DNA from: Bdellovibrionaceae bacterium UBA2316
GTDB lineage: Bacteria > Bdellovibrionota > Bdellovibrionia > Bdellovibrionales > Bdellovibrionaceae
Direction: 5' to 3'
NCBI GenBank assembly: GCA_002345205.1
Contig: DDVI01000010.1
Coordinates: 1 to 13,895, forward strand
DNA: 13,895 bases
Each line of letters begins with the position of its first letter. The stretch's first letter is position 1. This document shows, one piece after another, positions 1 through 6,722 of this stretch. A program made the position numbers and the translations under genes. Below the pieces are notes generated by a model. It worked only from the letters and a program-made list of their open reading frames with translations, made no database searches and was not told the origin of the DNA.

Positions 1-2597
1 CTATGCTGCGGCCTGATTAATAATCCCAGTCCAGTTCCTTTGCCGACTTCCTTGGTTGTAAAGAAGGGTTGAAATATTTTGTGTTGAACCTCTTTAGAAA
101 TTCCGCGACCACTGTCGGTGATTGAAATAACAAGATTGTTTTTAACTTTGTCTACATTTAATTCAACCCATTTTTCATCAAGATTTAAAACGGCATCATA
201 GGAACTATTTAACAAATTTAATATAACTTGTGAAATTTCGGTCTGCCGACAAAACACTTCGCCTTTGAAGTTCATATTAATTCTAAAGTCGATATTAGAT
301 TGTTGAAATCGCTGCTGACAAAAAGATAGAGTTTCATCAACCAGCTCTTGGGCGGTTGTGATCGCCATTGAATCCGCGCTGGCATCGCGAGAAATTTTAC
401 GAAGTCCTTTAATGATTCGAGATATACGTTCGACCGTAGAAATTATTTTCAGAGCATCTGTGTCTATTTTCTTTTGTATAATCTCTGAATACGGTTGAGC
501 TAAATGATGCTGAATTTGTCGGGCCTTTCCATAAATAATTGTCAGAGGGTTATTAATTTCATGAGCAATACTACTCGCCATTTCCCCGAGTGAAGCCATT
601 TTACTGGACTCAGCAATTTTGGCTTCTTGTTCCTTGACGATACTTTGAGCTCTGAGGAAATCACTATGCAGTTTATCTGCTAATAATTGGGCCTTTTCAC
701 CCGTCGTATAGATATTAATGATAAACAGCGCAATCATTAGAACTGATACGGCACCAATCAAACCAATCCAAGTAGATAAAAAATTCTGAGATCCTTCGAA
801 TACGGGACTCTGAGCCCATTTAATAAAAAACCTGCGCCCGGCCAAATTGATACTGGAAACTATCGTTGGCTGAGCCGGATTTATTTTTTCATTCGAGTTT
901 CTGTATATTAAAGTTGATTCATTGAGATCAGGACTATCATAGAGCTCGAAAATCAATGGTCCTTTGAATCGGCTAAAAACTGAATTAAGAAAATTTTCGG
1001 CAATAAACGGAGCGTACACCCAATGTGAAAAATTGGCTATTCGGGCTTCTACTGTGTCTGTCTTTGAACCATGTTTGTACACAGGAAAAAGAATCAAATG
1101 CCCTAGCCGCGCTTTTTGATCCTGCACAAGGCGCACGGCCGGAGTAATTTGAACTTTCCCAGTACGCATTGCTAATATGGCCGTGTCGCGACGATTTTTT
1201 TCCGAACCTATATCAAACCCTAACGCTGGACGGTTTTTTTCTAATGGCTCAATAAACGTTATAACAAAACTGTCTTTTTCATTAGGTAATAAATGACTCT
1301 CGGGAGTTTTCGCTGCTTTATAAAAAAAATCGTGGTCGAAAAATTTTGTGTATTTTTCAAAGTGCTCATTTACTTGATCTTTCGGAACACGAAATATGGC
1401 ACCTAGCCCATTGATGCCCGGGGTATTTTGATCCAGGTTTAGGGATGTGACATAGGAACTCCAGTCCCTAGGGTTGACTTCATTTGAAGCTAAGAACAGA
1501 CTTCGTCCGCCATTTATAACTAAGATATACTGATTCAGTCGTTCGACAATTCGAAGCTCCATGTCTTGGGTCACCAGCTTCATATTTTTAGAATCATTCT
1601 GCTGATGTGTGCTTTGCATATTATAAAAAATAGTTCCCCAAAACGCCCAACCTGCTAGCAGAACAAACACAATTCGTCTTTGCGATAAATAATTATAAAT
1701 ATTCCCAAGGATTAAAGTGGTAATCACAATTCCGGCGACAAAAATTTCTAAATTTAGCAAATTTTGGTTGAACGAAGATAAATTAAAAGGACCTCGCCCA
1801 TTTATTACATAATATAACGCAATAACAGGAATTGCCGTTCCAAAAAAATAGATGAAAAATCTATTCTTAGACAGCGTAAAAATTAAAATAAGAGGCAGAA
1901 TTACCAAAAGATATTTTAAGGAATGATAATCAGAAAGCAGGAAAGCAACAACCGCCAGAGTAATCAACGACACGTGCAATAAAAGTAAATGTTTTCTAGG
2001 TTCGGTCTTGATGTTATTTACTAGTGTCTTGAAATCACCTTCGTAAATAGACAAGGCCAGTGGGACAATCAACAAGGCACCAATAAAATCTCCAACCCAC
2101 CAAGTTAGCCACGCGTTTATTAAAAGTTCGTCCTTCAAATCACCAAAAAAATATAAAGAGCCTACACCAAGTGTCGCGCTTATCAAAGGCGCTCCGATAC
2201 TTGAAACACCCAATGAAATTGGCATAGAAAGGTAACCCAATTGGGTTTCGTATTTACGAACCCAATTCAATAAACTAAAACCAACGTACGCTTCCAGCAT
2301 ATTTCCACACGCAATAACTACAGAAACGATCGCGGAAACCGGAGTATAAAAATTAGCAAGCCACGCACCCAAAAAAATGCTCGGTAAAAATTTTTTTCCA
2401 AAGATAAAAAGTATTGAAATCGCAAAGCCCGTTGGGGGCCATATTGGGGAAACATTTGAGTTAAGCGTAGCTAGTTTTAGACTCGCCTCTGCAATGTAGA
2501 AATATATCGTCCCAATAAGTAGATTGCCAACAAAGAAAAACCACAGCGTATCACGCGTGTAAACATTGTTTTTCTTTAACTTGTCAAAAAACTCCAC
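1..2597 (-). CDS. MASE1-CHASE sensor histidine kinase, 3' end outside the window
   Basis: The frame is open from GTG at 2597 to the left edge, about 865 codons. An AGAGGAT ribosome site lies just upstream of the GTG. Residues about 10-300 form a multi-helix membrane region with the MASE1 signature 'SPIWPPTGFA'. A CHASE-type extracytoplasmic sensor follows at about 345-520, including 'ITFIEPLEKNRPALGFD'. A further membrane helix lies at about 605-630. The HisKA box 'SSIAHEINNPLT' puts the phospho-acceptor His near residue 679 (codon 561-563). The HATPase has an N box 'NLLNSSYDAV', a G1 box 'DSGRGIS' and a G2 box 'GKGTGLGL'. Family knowledge makes this an inner-membrane autokinase that senses a small ligand outside the cytoplasm; the ligand is unknown. 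No response regulator is visible, so it is an orphan here. After 'GLGLLI' the frame reads 'RPQH', whereas a one-base shift gives the consensus-like 'ISRSI'. The extreme C-terminus may therefore be frameshifted. Confidence 0.9.
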   Translation of the reverse strand, partial: MEFFDKLKKNNVYTRDTLWFFFVGNLLIGTIYFYIAEASLKLATLNSNVSPIWPPTGFAISILFIFGKKFLPSIFLGAWLANFYTPVSAIVSVVIACGNMLEAYVGFSLLNWVRKYETQLGYLSMPISLGVSSIGAPLISATLGVGSLYFFGDLKDELLINAWLTWWVGDFIGALLIVPLALSIYEGDFKTLVNNIKTEPRKHLLLLHVSLITLAVVAFLLSDYHSLKYLLVILPLILIFTLSKNRFFIYFFGTAIPVIALYYVINGRGPFNLSSFNQNLLNLEIFVAGIVITTLILGNIYNYLSQRRIVFVLLAGWAFWGTIFYNMQSTHQQNDSKNMKLVTQDMELRIVERLNQYILVINGGRSLFLASNEVNPRDWSSYVTSLNLDQNTPGINGLGAIFRVPKDQVNEHFEKYTKFFDHDFFYKAAKTPESHLLPNEKDSFVITFIEPLEKNRPALGFDIGSEKNRRDTAILAMRTGKVQITPAVRLVQDQKARLGHLILFPVYKHGSKTDTVEARIANFSHWVYAPFIAENFLNSVFSRFKGPLIFELYDSPDLNESTLIYRNSNEKINPAQPTIVSSINLAGRRFFIKWAQSPVFEGSQNFLSTWIGLIGAVSVLMIALFIINIYTTGEKAQLLADKLHSDFLRAQSIVKEQEAKIAESSKMASLGEMASSIAHEINNPLTIIYGKARQIQHHLAQPYSEIIQKKIDTDALKIISTVERISRIIKGLRKISRDASADSMAITTAQELVDETLSFCQQRFQQSNIDFRINMNFKGEVFCRQTEISQVILNLLNSSYDAVLNLDEKWVELNVDKVKNNLVISITDSGRGISKEVQHKIFQPFFTTKEVGKGTGLGLLIRPQH

Positions 2598-2809
2598 TTT
2601 ATCCTCTCAATCGATGACAAATAATCGGCAAATAACTTTCCAAAAATGAGATCGAAAACTAAAAACTAGACTGCGCGAGACTCTGCCCCTTAGGCCAGTG
2701 TCTCGTTTAAATACAAGCTGACGTTATCGTTCTAAATTTGAACTCTAAGTTTAATATTCTGTAAAAGAATTTAACTTTATGATTAAATTATCCTAGGGGG
2801 ATCTTGGGT
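2598..2809. promoter_or_regulatory. Divergent intergenic region, kinase / VWA gene
   Basis: I see no gene in these 212 bases. The region must hold the promoters of both divergent genes. A weak candidate for the rightward gene is TTGAAC (2738-2743), an 18-base spacer and TAAAAG (2762-2767). The region also contains the imperfect palindrome listed separately at 2676-2705. The ribosome site TAGGGGG (2794-2800) serves the rightward gene. Confidence 0.4.
2676..2705. repeat. Imperfect palindrome with symmetric mismatches
   Basis: Arms CGAGAC (2676-2681) and GTCTCG (2700-2705) enclose CTG/CAG and CC/GG pairs around a CCTTA centre. The 11 paired positions are interrupted by one T-T and one C-C mismatch. 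It lies between two divergent start codons, so it is more likely an operator or an mRNA leader structure than a terminator of either flanking gene. Function is inferred only. Confidence 0.45.
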
Positions 2810-4414
2810 ATGATTAAAGCGCTTTTTAGTCAGCGTGTTCGCCATTTCGCTGGACTCATCATCGTCCTAACTTCAACGACATTCTATTTTCAAAATTGCT
2901 CTAATGTAAAATTTGTAGAAGCAGCCGATAATCTTTCTTCTGAACTGGACGCAAATACGGCCAATAAATTTGGTCGAACTCAGGTCATTAATCCCGCTTA
3001 CAGCCAAGTTGCCTCGACTGGCGATATTAAAGTTTTACTCGTCGTTGATAATTCCCCTACCATGCAAAACTCCCAGGCTAACTTAAATAAAAACTTAGCC
3101 GCTCTTTTAGGACAAATTCAAAATTATTCGGCGTCTGTAAAAGTTGTATCTTCGACGCTATTTGATACCGCCTGCAGTAACAATGCTAACTGTATTTCTA
3201 AACCAGTCCTTAACTACAGCTGGTCTAATACACCAATTATGTTGGAGGGCCGCTCGGGAGCCGCCTAAAGCGCAGGATTAAGTGAGAATTCACAAAACGT
3301 TACATTTAAATTTGAAAAATCTATGACGGCCGCACAACGAGAAACAGTATTTAACTCGATCCGTAGCCGTGTAACTGATCTTGGAACGCGCGGCGCAGAC
3401 TCGGAATCACAAATGGCCGCCTTTGCCGTCCATTTAGACACTAGTCTTTCCAACTTTTTTAAGAAAGGTGATAAGGCACTTATCTATATTTTAACAGATG
3501 AAGAAGATAGCTACTCGATAAGTTCTCTTCAACAGGCGCGAAGTGTGTATTCAGAAAGTGCCACTTGGTATACCTATTCACCTGGATTACAATACTACTA
3601 TTCAGCCTTCGTAACCAGTTCCGCGACATGTATGCTCTACGATGAAGCGGGAAACTACAAAGGTATGGATTTTCGCTCACCCATGGCATTTACCACTCTG
3701 TCAGCGTGTAATGAATTCTTAGCAAATAATAGTAACACCAATTGTAATTGGGGTTCATCGTGCTCGGCCAGCGAAGTTCATAATAACTTTACATACACTT
3801 TAGATAATAAACCAATAGCGACTCGCTGTGCGGAGGTAACTAATGAAGTACGAGGTTACCACACCGTTACCCGCTGTATGAGCGCCGAGGCTTCGACCTA
3901 CCATGCAATATCGGGAAATAGCTATGGGTCCTACCTTTTTGGTTTAACGAAAGAATCATTTGCGACAAATTCTAAAGACGTAATTATGAAAACTGTAAAA
4001 AATAAACTTCAAGAGCTATTTGGATCGAAATACTTAATCGGTGTTTCAACTAATATCACCGGGCAAAGCTGCGCCTTGCAAACGGGACAAAGCTACGATA
4101 CGTTCTTTTCGAAAGGTTTAGCCGCAGAAATACCGGCATCTAACCTACTTGTGACCTCGATTTGCGATGCCAACACCAGTGACCAAGCCGTGAAACGAAT
4201 TGCCTCTGAATTTGACAGCATAATGAATAATGATTATTTGGTGTCTCTGGCACCTTATGAAGCTATTGCCGAAGTTCGCGCCATAGTGAATGAGCGCAGT
4301 CTAATTTTAAACGACGGTGTCGATTACAAAATCGTTTCTAATACATTCAAAATTCTTTCAAATTCATTGCAAGGTTTTGAGCGCATCGAAATTCAAATCA
4401 TATCAAAAAATTAA
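2810..4414 (+). pseudogene. VWA-domain exported protein or lipoprotein, interrupted by in-frame TAA
   Basis: The start is taken as ATG 2810, nine bases after a GGGGG ribosome site; TTG 2804 is an alternative. A basic N-terminus and hydrophobic segment precede 'FQNCS', a plausible but non-canonical lipobox. The first part ends at TAA 3266-3268. The same frame then continues without shift to 4414, about 534 codons in all. A von Willebrand factor A fold spans the stop. The first MIDAS strand 'VLLVVDNSPTM' (D-x-S-x-T) lies before it. A helix 'GADSESQMAAFAVHL' and the strand 'ALIYILTDEED' with its MIDAS aspartates lie after it. The rest is a Ser/Thr/Asn- and Cys-rich extracytoplasmic region of unknown role. 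An internal ATG at 3323 has no convincing ribosome site. I therefore read this as one gene with a nonsense mutation. Readthrough, two separate products or a base-calling error remain possible. Confidence 0.8.
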
Positions 4415-4471
4415 TAATTTTATTTGAAACTATGATCTCTGTGTGGCAGACCAATGCCATAAGGAGATCCT

Positions 4472-4843
4472 ATGTCTATAATGAGTGAATTTAAAGAATT
4501 TGCAATGAAAGGTAATGTGCTGGATTTGGCCGTTGGTTTAATCATCGGGGCCGAGTTTGGGAAAATCGTTAATTCTTTAGTAAATGATGTGATTATGCCA
4601 CCGATTGGATTGATTATTGGCGGTATCGATTTCAAAAATCTGTTTATAACTTTAAAAGAAGGCGCCACTGTCCCCGCACCCTATGCCACGTTAGTTGACG
4701 CTCAGAAAGCGGGAGCCGTAACCATCAACGTTGGTCTATTCGTAACGTCAGTGATTTCATTTATGATCATCGCCTTCGCGGTGTTTTTACTTGTTAAGTC
4801 GTTTAATAAAATCCGCCAAACGCAGCCACCCGTTGCTAAGTAG
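4472..4843 (+). CDS. mscL: Large-conductance mechanosensitive channel MscL
   Basis: This is a 123-residue MscL. It is a homopentameric inner-membrane channel that opens under membrane tension and releases solutes during hypo-osmotic shock. The family N-terminus is clear: amphipathic 'EFKEFAMKGNVLDLAVG' then TM1 'LIIGAEFGKIVNSLV' and 'MPPIGLIIGGIDF'. TM2 is about residues 88-112 ('SVISFMIIAFAVFLLV'). AAGGAG ends five bases before ATG 4472; ATG 4481 is a weaker alternative. Numbering matches E. coli MscL here: the pore Gly22 is kept, but Ala28 is replaced by Glu. The protein ends at 'FNKIRQTQPPVAK', so it lacks most of the cytoplasmic C-terminal helix found in the 136-residue E. coli protein. 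TATGAT (4431-4436) could be a -10 element, but no good -35 accompanies it. The gene converges on oxyR, with 13 bases between the stops. Confidence 0.96.
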   Translation: MSIMSEFKEFAMKGNVLDLAVGLIIGAEFGKIVNSLVNDVIMPPIGLIIGGIDFKNLFITLKEGATVPAPYATLVDAQKAGAVTINVGLFVTSVISFMIIAFAVFLLVKSFNKIRQTQPPVAK

Positions 4844-4856
4844 CAACTCGGTTGCT
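4832..4856. repeat. Overlapping alternative hairpins at mscL / oxyR tail junction
   Basis: GTTGCT (4832-4837), AGCAAC (4842-4847) and GTTGCT (4851-4856) follow one another. The middle element can pair with either neighbour, giving two mutually exclusive 6-bp hairpins with loops of 4 and 3 bases. The structure lies between convergent stops and could slow or end transcription both ways. Neither side has a T-run, so it is a weak terminator candidate. Confidence 0.45.
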
Positions 4857-5816
4857 CTAGTCAATGCCGATGACGTCCAAATCTTTTTGGCGGATTCGGC
4901 TAATATCCTCTGGGATCGATTTTAAAATTGCTTCTGATAACGTTTCAATAAGATTTTCTTTATAGTGGGCCCGCTGGTAAACAAGACCTATTTCGCGCGA
5001 CGGAATTGGTCGATCAAACGGAGTCAGCTGAGTTTGGTTCCCGATGTCTTCAGATGCTAACTGCGGAATCAATGTATAACCACCATATGAATTTACGAGT
5101 CGTTTTAATGTTTCTAAACTTCCACTTTCAAATTGAAAATTGCGCTTAGTCGTTTTATTTGGTTTGAGCGCACAGATATCTAGAACTTGATTACGCAAAC
5201 AATGTCCCTCTTCTAATATCCAAACATCCTCCATCGATAAATTAGAGTACTTAGCTTTTTTAACTTTGCTTAAAGGATGATCTTTTTTGCTCAATACTAA
5301 GAACGGCTCGTAGTACAGAGGAATTTCGATAATTTTAGGCAAATTGAGCGGTGTGGCCAAAATGCCAACGTCAATTTCATCATTACTGAGTTGTTCGATG
5401 ATTCGACTGGTTTGTAATTCTAAAATTTTTAATTTTAATTCGGGATAGCTTTTTTCCAAAATAGGTAACATTAACGGTAATAGATACGGTGCAATTGTCG
5501 GAATCACGCCGACGACCAGTTCACCGTGCACGACGCTTGATTCATTTTGGGATATGATACTTTCGATTTTTTTGGCTTCAAACAGCACTGTTTGGATTTG
5601 CTCAATGATTTTCTTACCGACGTCCGTTAATAAAATCGGTTTCTTCGATCGATCAAAAATAATGACGCCCAGATCCTCCTCCAGCTTCTGTACCTGCATG
5701 CTGAGGGTGGGTTGCGTAACACGGCAAGCCTCCGCTGCCTTCGCAAAATGACCATGCTTATACACCGCCCAAATATATTCGAGCTGAGTGATCGAAAAAT
5801 TAATACGTGATTTCAT
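4857..5816 (-). CDS. oxyR: Hydrogen-peroxide-sensing LysR regulator OxyR
   Basis: This 319-residue LysR-type regulator has an N-terminal winged helix-turn-helix at about 8-66 ('FAKAAEACRVTQPTLSMQVQ'). A linker helix and a substrate-binding-type sensor domain follow from about residue 97. OxyR identity rests on 'LEEGHCLRNQVLDIC', where Cys206 and Cys215 match E. coli Cys199 and Cys208, the peroxide-sensing disulfide pair. 'GVIPTIAPYLLP' supplies Thr107, matching the peroxide-site Thr100 of E. coli; all three show the same offset of 7. In the family, the oxidised tetramer activates peroxide-defence promoters and often represses its own gene. It is divergent from ahpC across a 152-base region with a matching palindrome, which supports control of ahpC and autoregulation. 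AGAGG lies upstream of ATG 5816. Confidence 0.95.
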   Translation of the reverse strand: MKSRINFSITQLEYIWAVYKHGHFAKAAEACRVTQPTLSMQVQKLEEDLGVIIFDRSKKPILLTDVGKKIIEQIQTVLFEAKKIESIISQNESSVVHGELVVGVIPTIAPYLLPLMLPILEKSYPELKLKILELQTSRIIEQLSNDEIDVGILATPLNLPKIIEIPLYYEPFLVLSKKDHPLSKVKKAKYSNLSMEDVWILEEGHCLRNQVLDICALKPNKTTKRNFQFESGSLETLKRLVNSYGGYTLIPQLASEDIGNQTQLTPFDRPIPSREIGLVYQRAHYKENLIETLSEAILKSIPEDISRIRQKDLDVIGID

Positions 5817-5849
5817 ATACTTACCTCTAACATAGCCTCAATTTTAATC

Positions 5850-5870
5850 ATAATAGATAAAATCTATTAT
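5850..5870. promoter_or_regulatory. OxyR-type operator palindrome
   Basis: A perfect inverted repeat has 9-base arms (5850-5858 and 5862-5870) around a 3-base centre. It contains ATAG-N7-CTAT (5853-5867), exactly the half-operator of the E. coli OxyR motif, which also fits the LysR T-N11-A rule. It lies about 34 bases upstream of the oxyR start and about 60 bases before the likely ahpC transcript start, the usual place for OxyR activation. A second copy in the correct 22-base register is not clear: ATAG at 5832-5835 is one base off, and 5871-5888 holds only a loose ATCAA/TTGAT pair. Confidence 0.8.
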
Positions 5871-5887
5871 ATCAAAGAAATAATTGA

Positions 5888-5921
5888 TTTTACCTAGAGC
5901 TAAAAAATCCGTAAGGTAAAA
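5888..5921 (+). promoter_or_regulatory. Probable ahpC promoter inside an 8-bp inverted repeat
   Basis: TTTTACCT (5888-5895) and AGGTAAAA (5914-5921) are perfect inverted arms 18 bases apart. They overlap the most plausible promoter elements, TTTACC (5889-5894) and TAAGGT (5912-5917), which have 17-base spacing. The elements match consensus poorly, as expected for an activator-dependent promoter. The arms could be an extra operator or chance; the -35 and -10 calls are tentative. Confidence 0.4.
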
Positions 5922-5932
5922 CAATAAACAAA

Positions 5933-5950
5933 GTGGTTTTTACGAACCAC
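5933..5950 (+). promoter_or_regulatory. 5'-UTR hairpin of ahpC
   Basis: GTGGTT (5933-5938) pairs with AACCAC (5945-5950) around a TTTACG loop. The hairpin ends seven bases before the GAAGGAG ribosome site, which it leaves exposed. It would sit close to the 5' end of the ahpC mRNA, where stem-loops commonly slow decay. That role is inferred. An upstream GTG at 5933 falls inside the stem and is unlikely to be the start. Confidence 0.55.
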
Positions 5951-5968
5951 CTAAATGAAGGAGCATTC

Positions 5969-6535
5969 ATGCAAACATTGATTAATTCACGCGTAACTGA
6001 TTTCAAAGTTCAAGCGTACCATAACGACAATTTTAAAACGGTAACTCAAGACGATTTACGTGGTAAATGGTCAGTATTTTTCTTCTACCCGGCTGACTTC
6101 ACTTTTGTTTGCCCTACTGAGCTAGGCGACATGGCTGACAAATATGCAGAATTCCAAAAACTGGGCGTAGAGGTATACTCAGTCAGCACAGACACTCATT
6201 TTACTCATAAAGCTTGGCACGATACTTCAGACACAATCAAAAAAATCAAATACCCTATGTTAGCGGATCCAACGGGTCACCTATCACGCGCATTTGGTGT
6301 TCACATTGAGTCAGAAGGTTTAGCTTACCGTGGTACCTTCTTGATCAATCCAGAAGGTTTAATCAAATTAGCGGAAGTAAACGACAACGGTATCGGACGT
6401 AACGCAGACGAGTTGCTAAGAAAAGTTCAAGCGGCTCAATACACGGCTAAAAACCCGGGTGAAGTTTGCCCAGCTAAATGGACTCCGGGCCAAAAAACAT
6501 TGAAGCCTGGTTTAGATCTAGTTGGTAAAATTTAA
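5969..6535 (+). CDS. ahpC: Alkyl hydroperoxide reductase, peroxiredoxin subunit AhpC
   Basis: This is a typical two-cysteine peroxiredoxin that reduces H2O2, organic peroxides and peroxynitrite in the cytoplasm. The start is ATG 5969, with GAAGGAG five bases upstream. It gives 188 residues, close to the 187 of E. coli AhpC; the 12-residue extension from GTG 5933 would begin inside a hairpin. The peroxidatic Cys48 lies in 'YPADFTFVCPTE' with the conserved Pro41 and Thr45. Arg121 is in 'YRGTFLI'. The resolving Cys167 lies in 'PGEVCPAKW'. It has 'NGIGR' rather than the GGLG motif of overoxidation-sensitive eukaryotic enzymes, as usual in bacteria. The gene is divergent from oxyR and followed by hairpins and then ahpF, whose product recycles it. 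Expression is probably peroxide-induced through OxyR. Confidence 0.97.
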   Translation: MQTLINSRVTDFKVQAYHNDNFKTVTQDDLRGKWSVFFFYPADFTFVCPTELGDMADKYAEFQKLGVEVYSVSTDTHFTHKAWHDTSDTIKKIKYPMLADPTGHLSRAFGVHIESEGLAYRGTFLINPEGLIKLAEVNDNGIGRNADELLRKVQAAQYTAKNPGEVCPAKWTPGQKTLKPGLDLVGKI

Positions 6536-6548
6536 CTCGATCGTAAAC

Positions 6549-6570
6549 ACTGTGCGCCTTGGCGCACAGT
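6549..6570 (+). terminator. Hairpin 1 after ahpC
   Basis: A perfect 10-base inverted repeat ACTGTGCGCC / GGCGCACAGT is separated by only TT, so the real loop must open by a pair. It starts 14 bases after the ahpC stop and is followed by AATTTT. It could stabilise the ahpC 3' end or act as a first, partial terminator. Confidence 0.6.
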
Positions 6571-6575
6571 AATTT

Positions 6576-6605
6576 TGGCGCGCCTTAACGCGCGCCAGAT
6601 TTTTA
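6576..6605 (+). terminator. Rho-independent terminator between ahpC and ahpF
   Basis: The 8-bp stem TGGCGCGC (6576-6583) / GCGCGCCA (6590-6597) has a CTTAAC loop. GA and a run of five T, then ATTT, follow. The GC-only core plus T-tract make it the best intrinsic terminator in the window. It would limit readthrough from ahpC into ahpF. Confidence 0.8.
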
Positions 6606-6609
6606 TTTG

Positions 6610-6633
6610 AAATTCACCCGCGCCGGTGAATTT
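6610..6633. repeat. Hairpin 3 between ahpC and ahpF
   Basis: A perfect 9-bp stem AAATTCACC / GGTGAATTT has a CGCGCC loop. No T-run follows, so it is not a classical terminator. Its GC loop resembles the stems of hairpins 1 and 2 and could pair with them in alternative folds. Its role is unknown; an mRNA processing or stability element is possible. Confidence 0.55.
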
Positions 6634-6650
6634 GAATTAAGAATCTCTAA

Positions 6651-6670
6651 AAGACTTACAAAAAAGTCTT
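6651..6670. repeat. Hairpin 4 upstream of ahpF
   Basis: AAGACTT (6651-6657) pairs with AAGTCTT (6664-6670) around an ACAAAA loop. It lies about 50 bases before the ahpF start, with a TTTTT stretch about ten bases after it. It may be a leader structure of ahpF or a weak terminator. I cannot separate these from sequence alone. Confidence 0.4.
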
Positions 6671-6722
6671 CGAATTACTTTTTACGTCTATTTAGAACTC
6701 TATGTATAAAACGGGAGCATTT

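Noticed and set aside
3266..3268. Recoding of the stop as selenocysteine or pyrrolysine
   Set aside because: The codon is TAA, not TGA or TAG, and no recoding element is evident.
3323..4414. Independent gene starting at ATG 3323
   Set aside because: There is no ribosome site. It lacks the signal peptide and half of the VWA fold, and it is in frame with the upstream segment.
4420..4668. An 82-codon leftward open frame over the start of mscL
   Set aside because: It is antisense to the conserved TM1 region of MscL and shows no recognisable protein features.
5933..5968. GTG 5933 as the ahpC start
   Set aside because: The added 12 residues are not in the AhpC family, the GTG is inside a hairpin, and ATG 5969 has a strong ribosome site.
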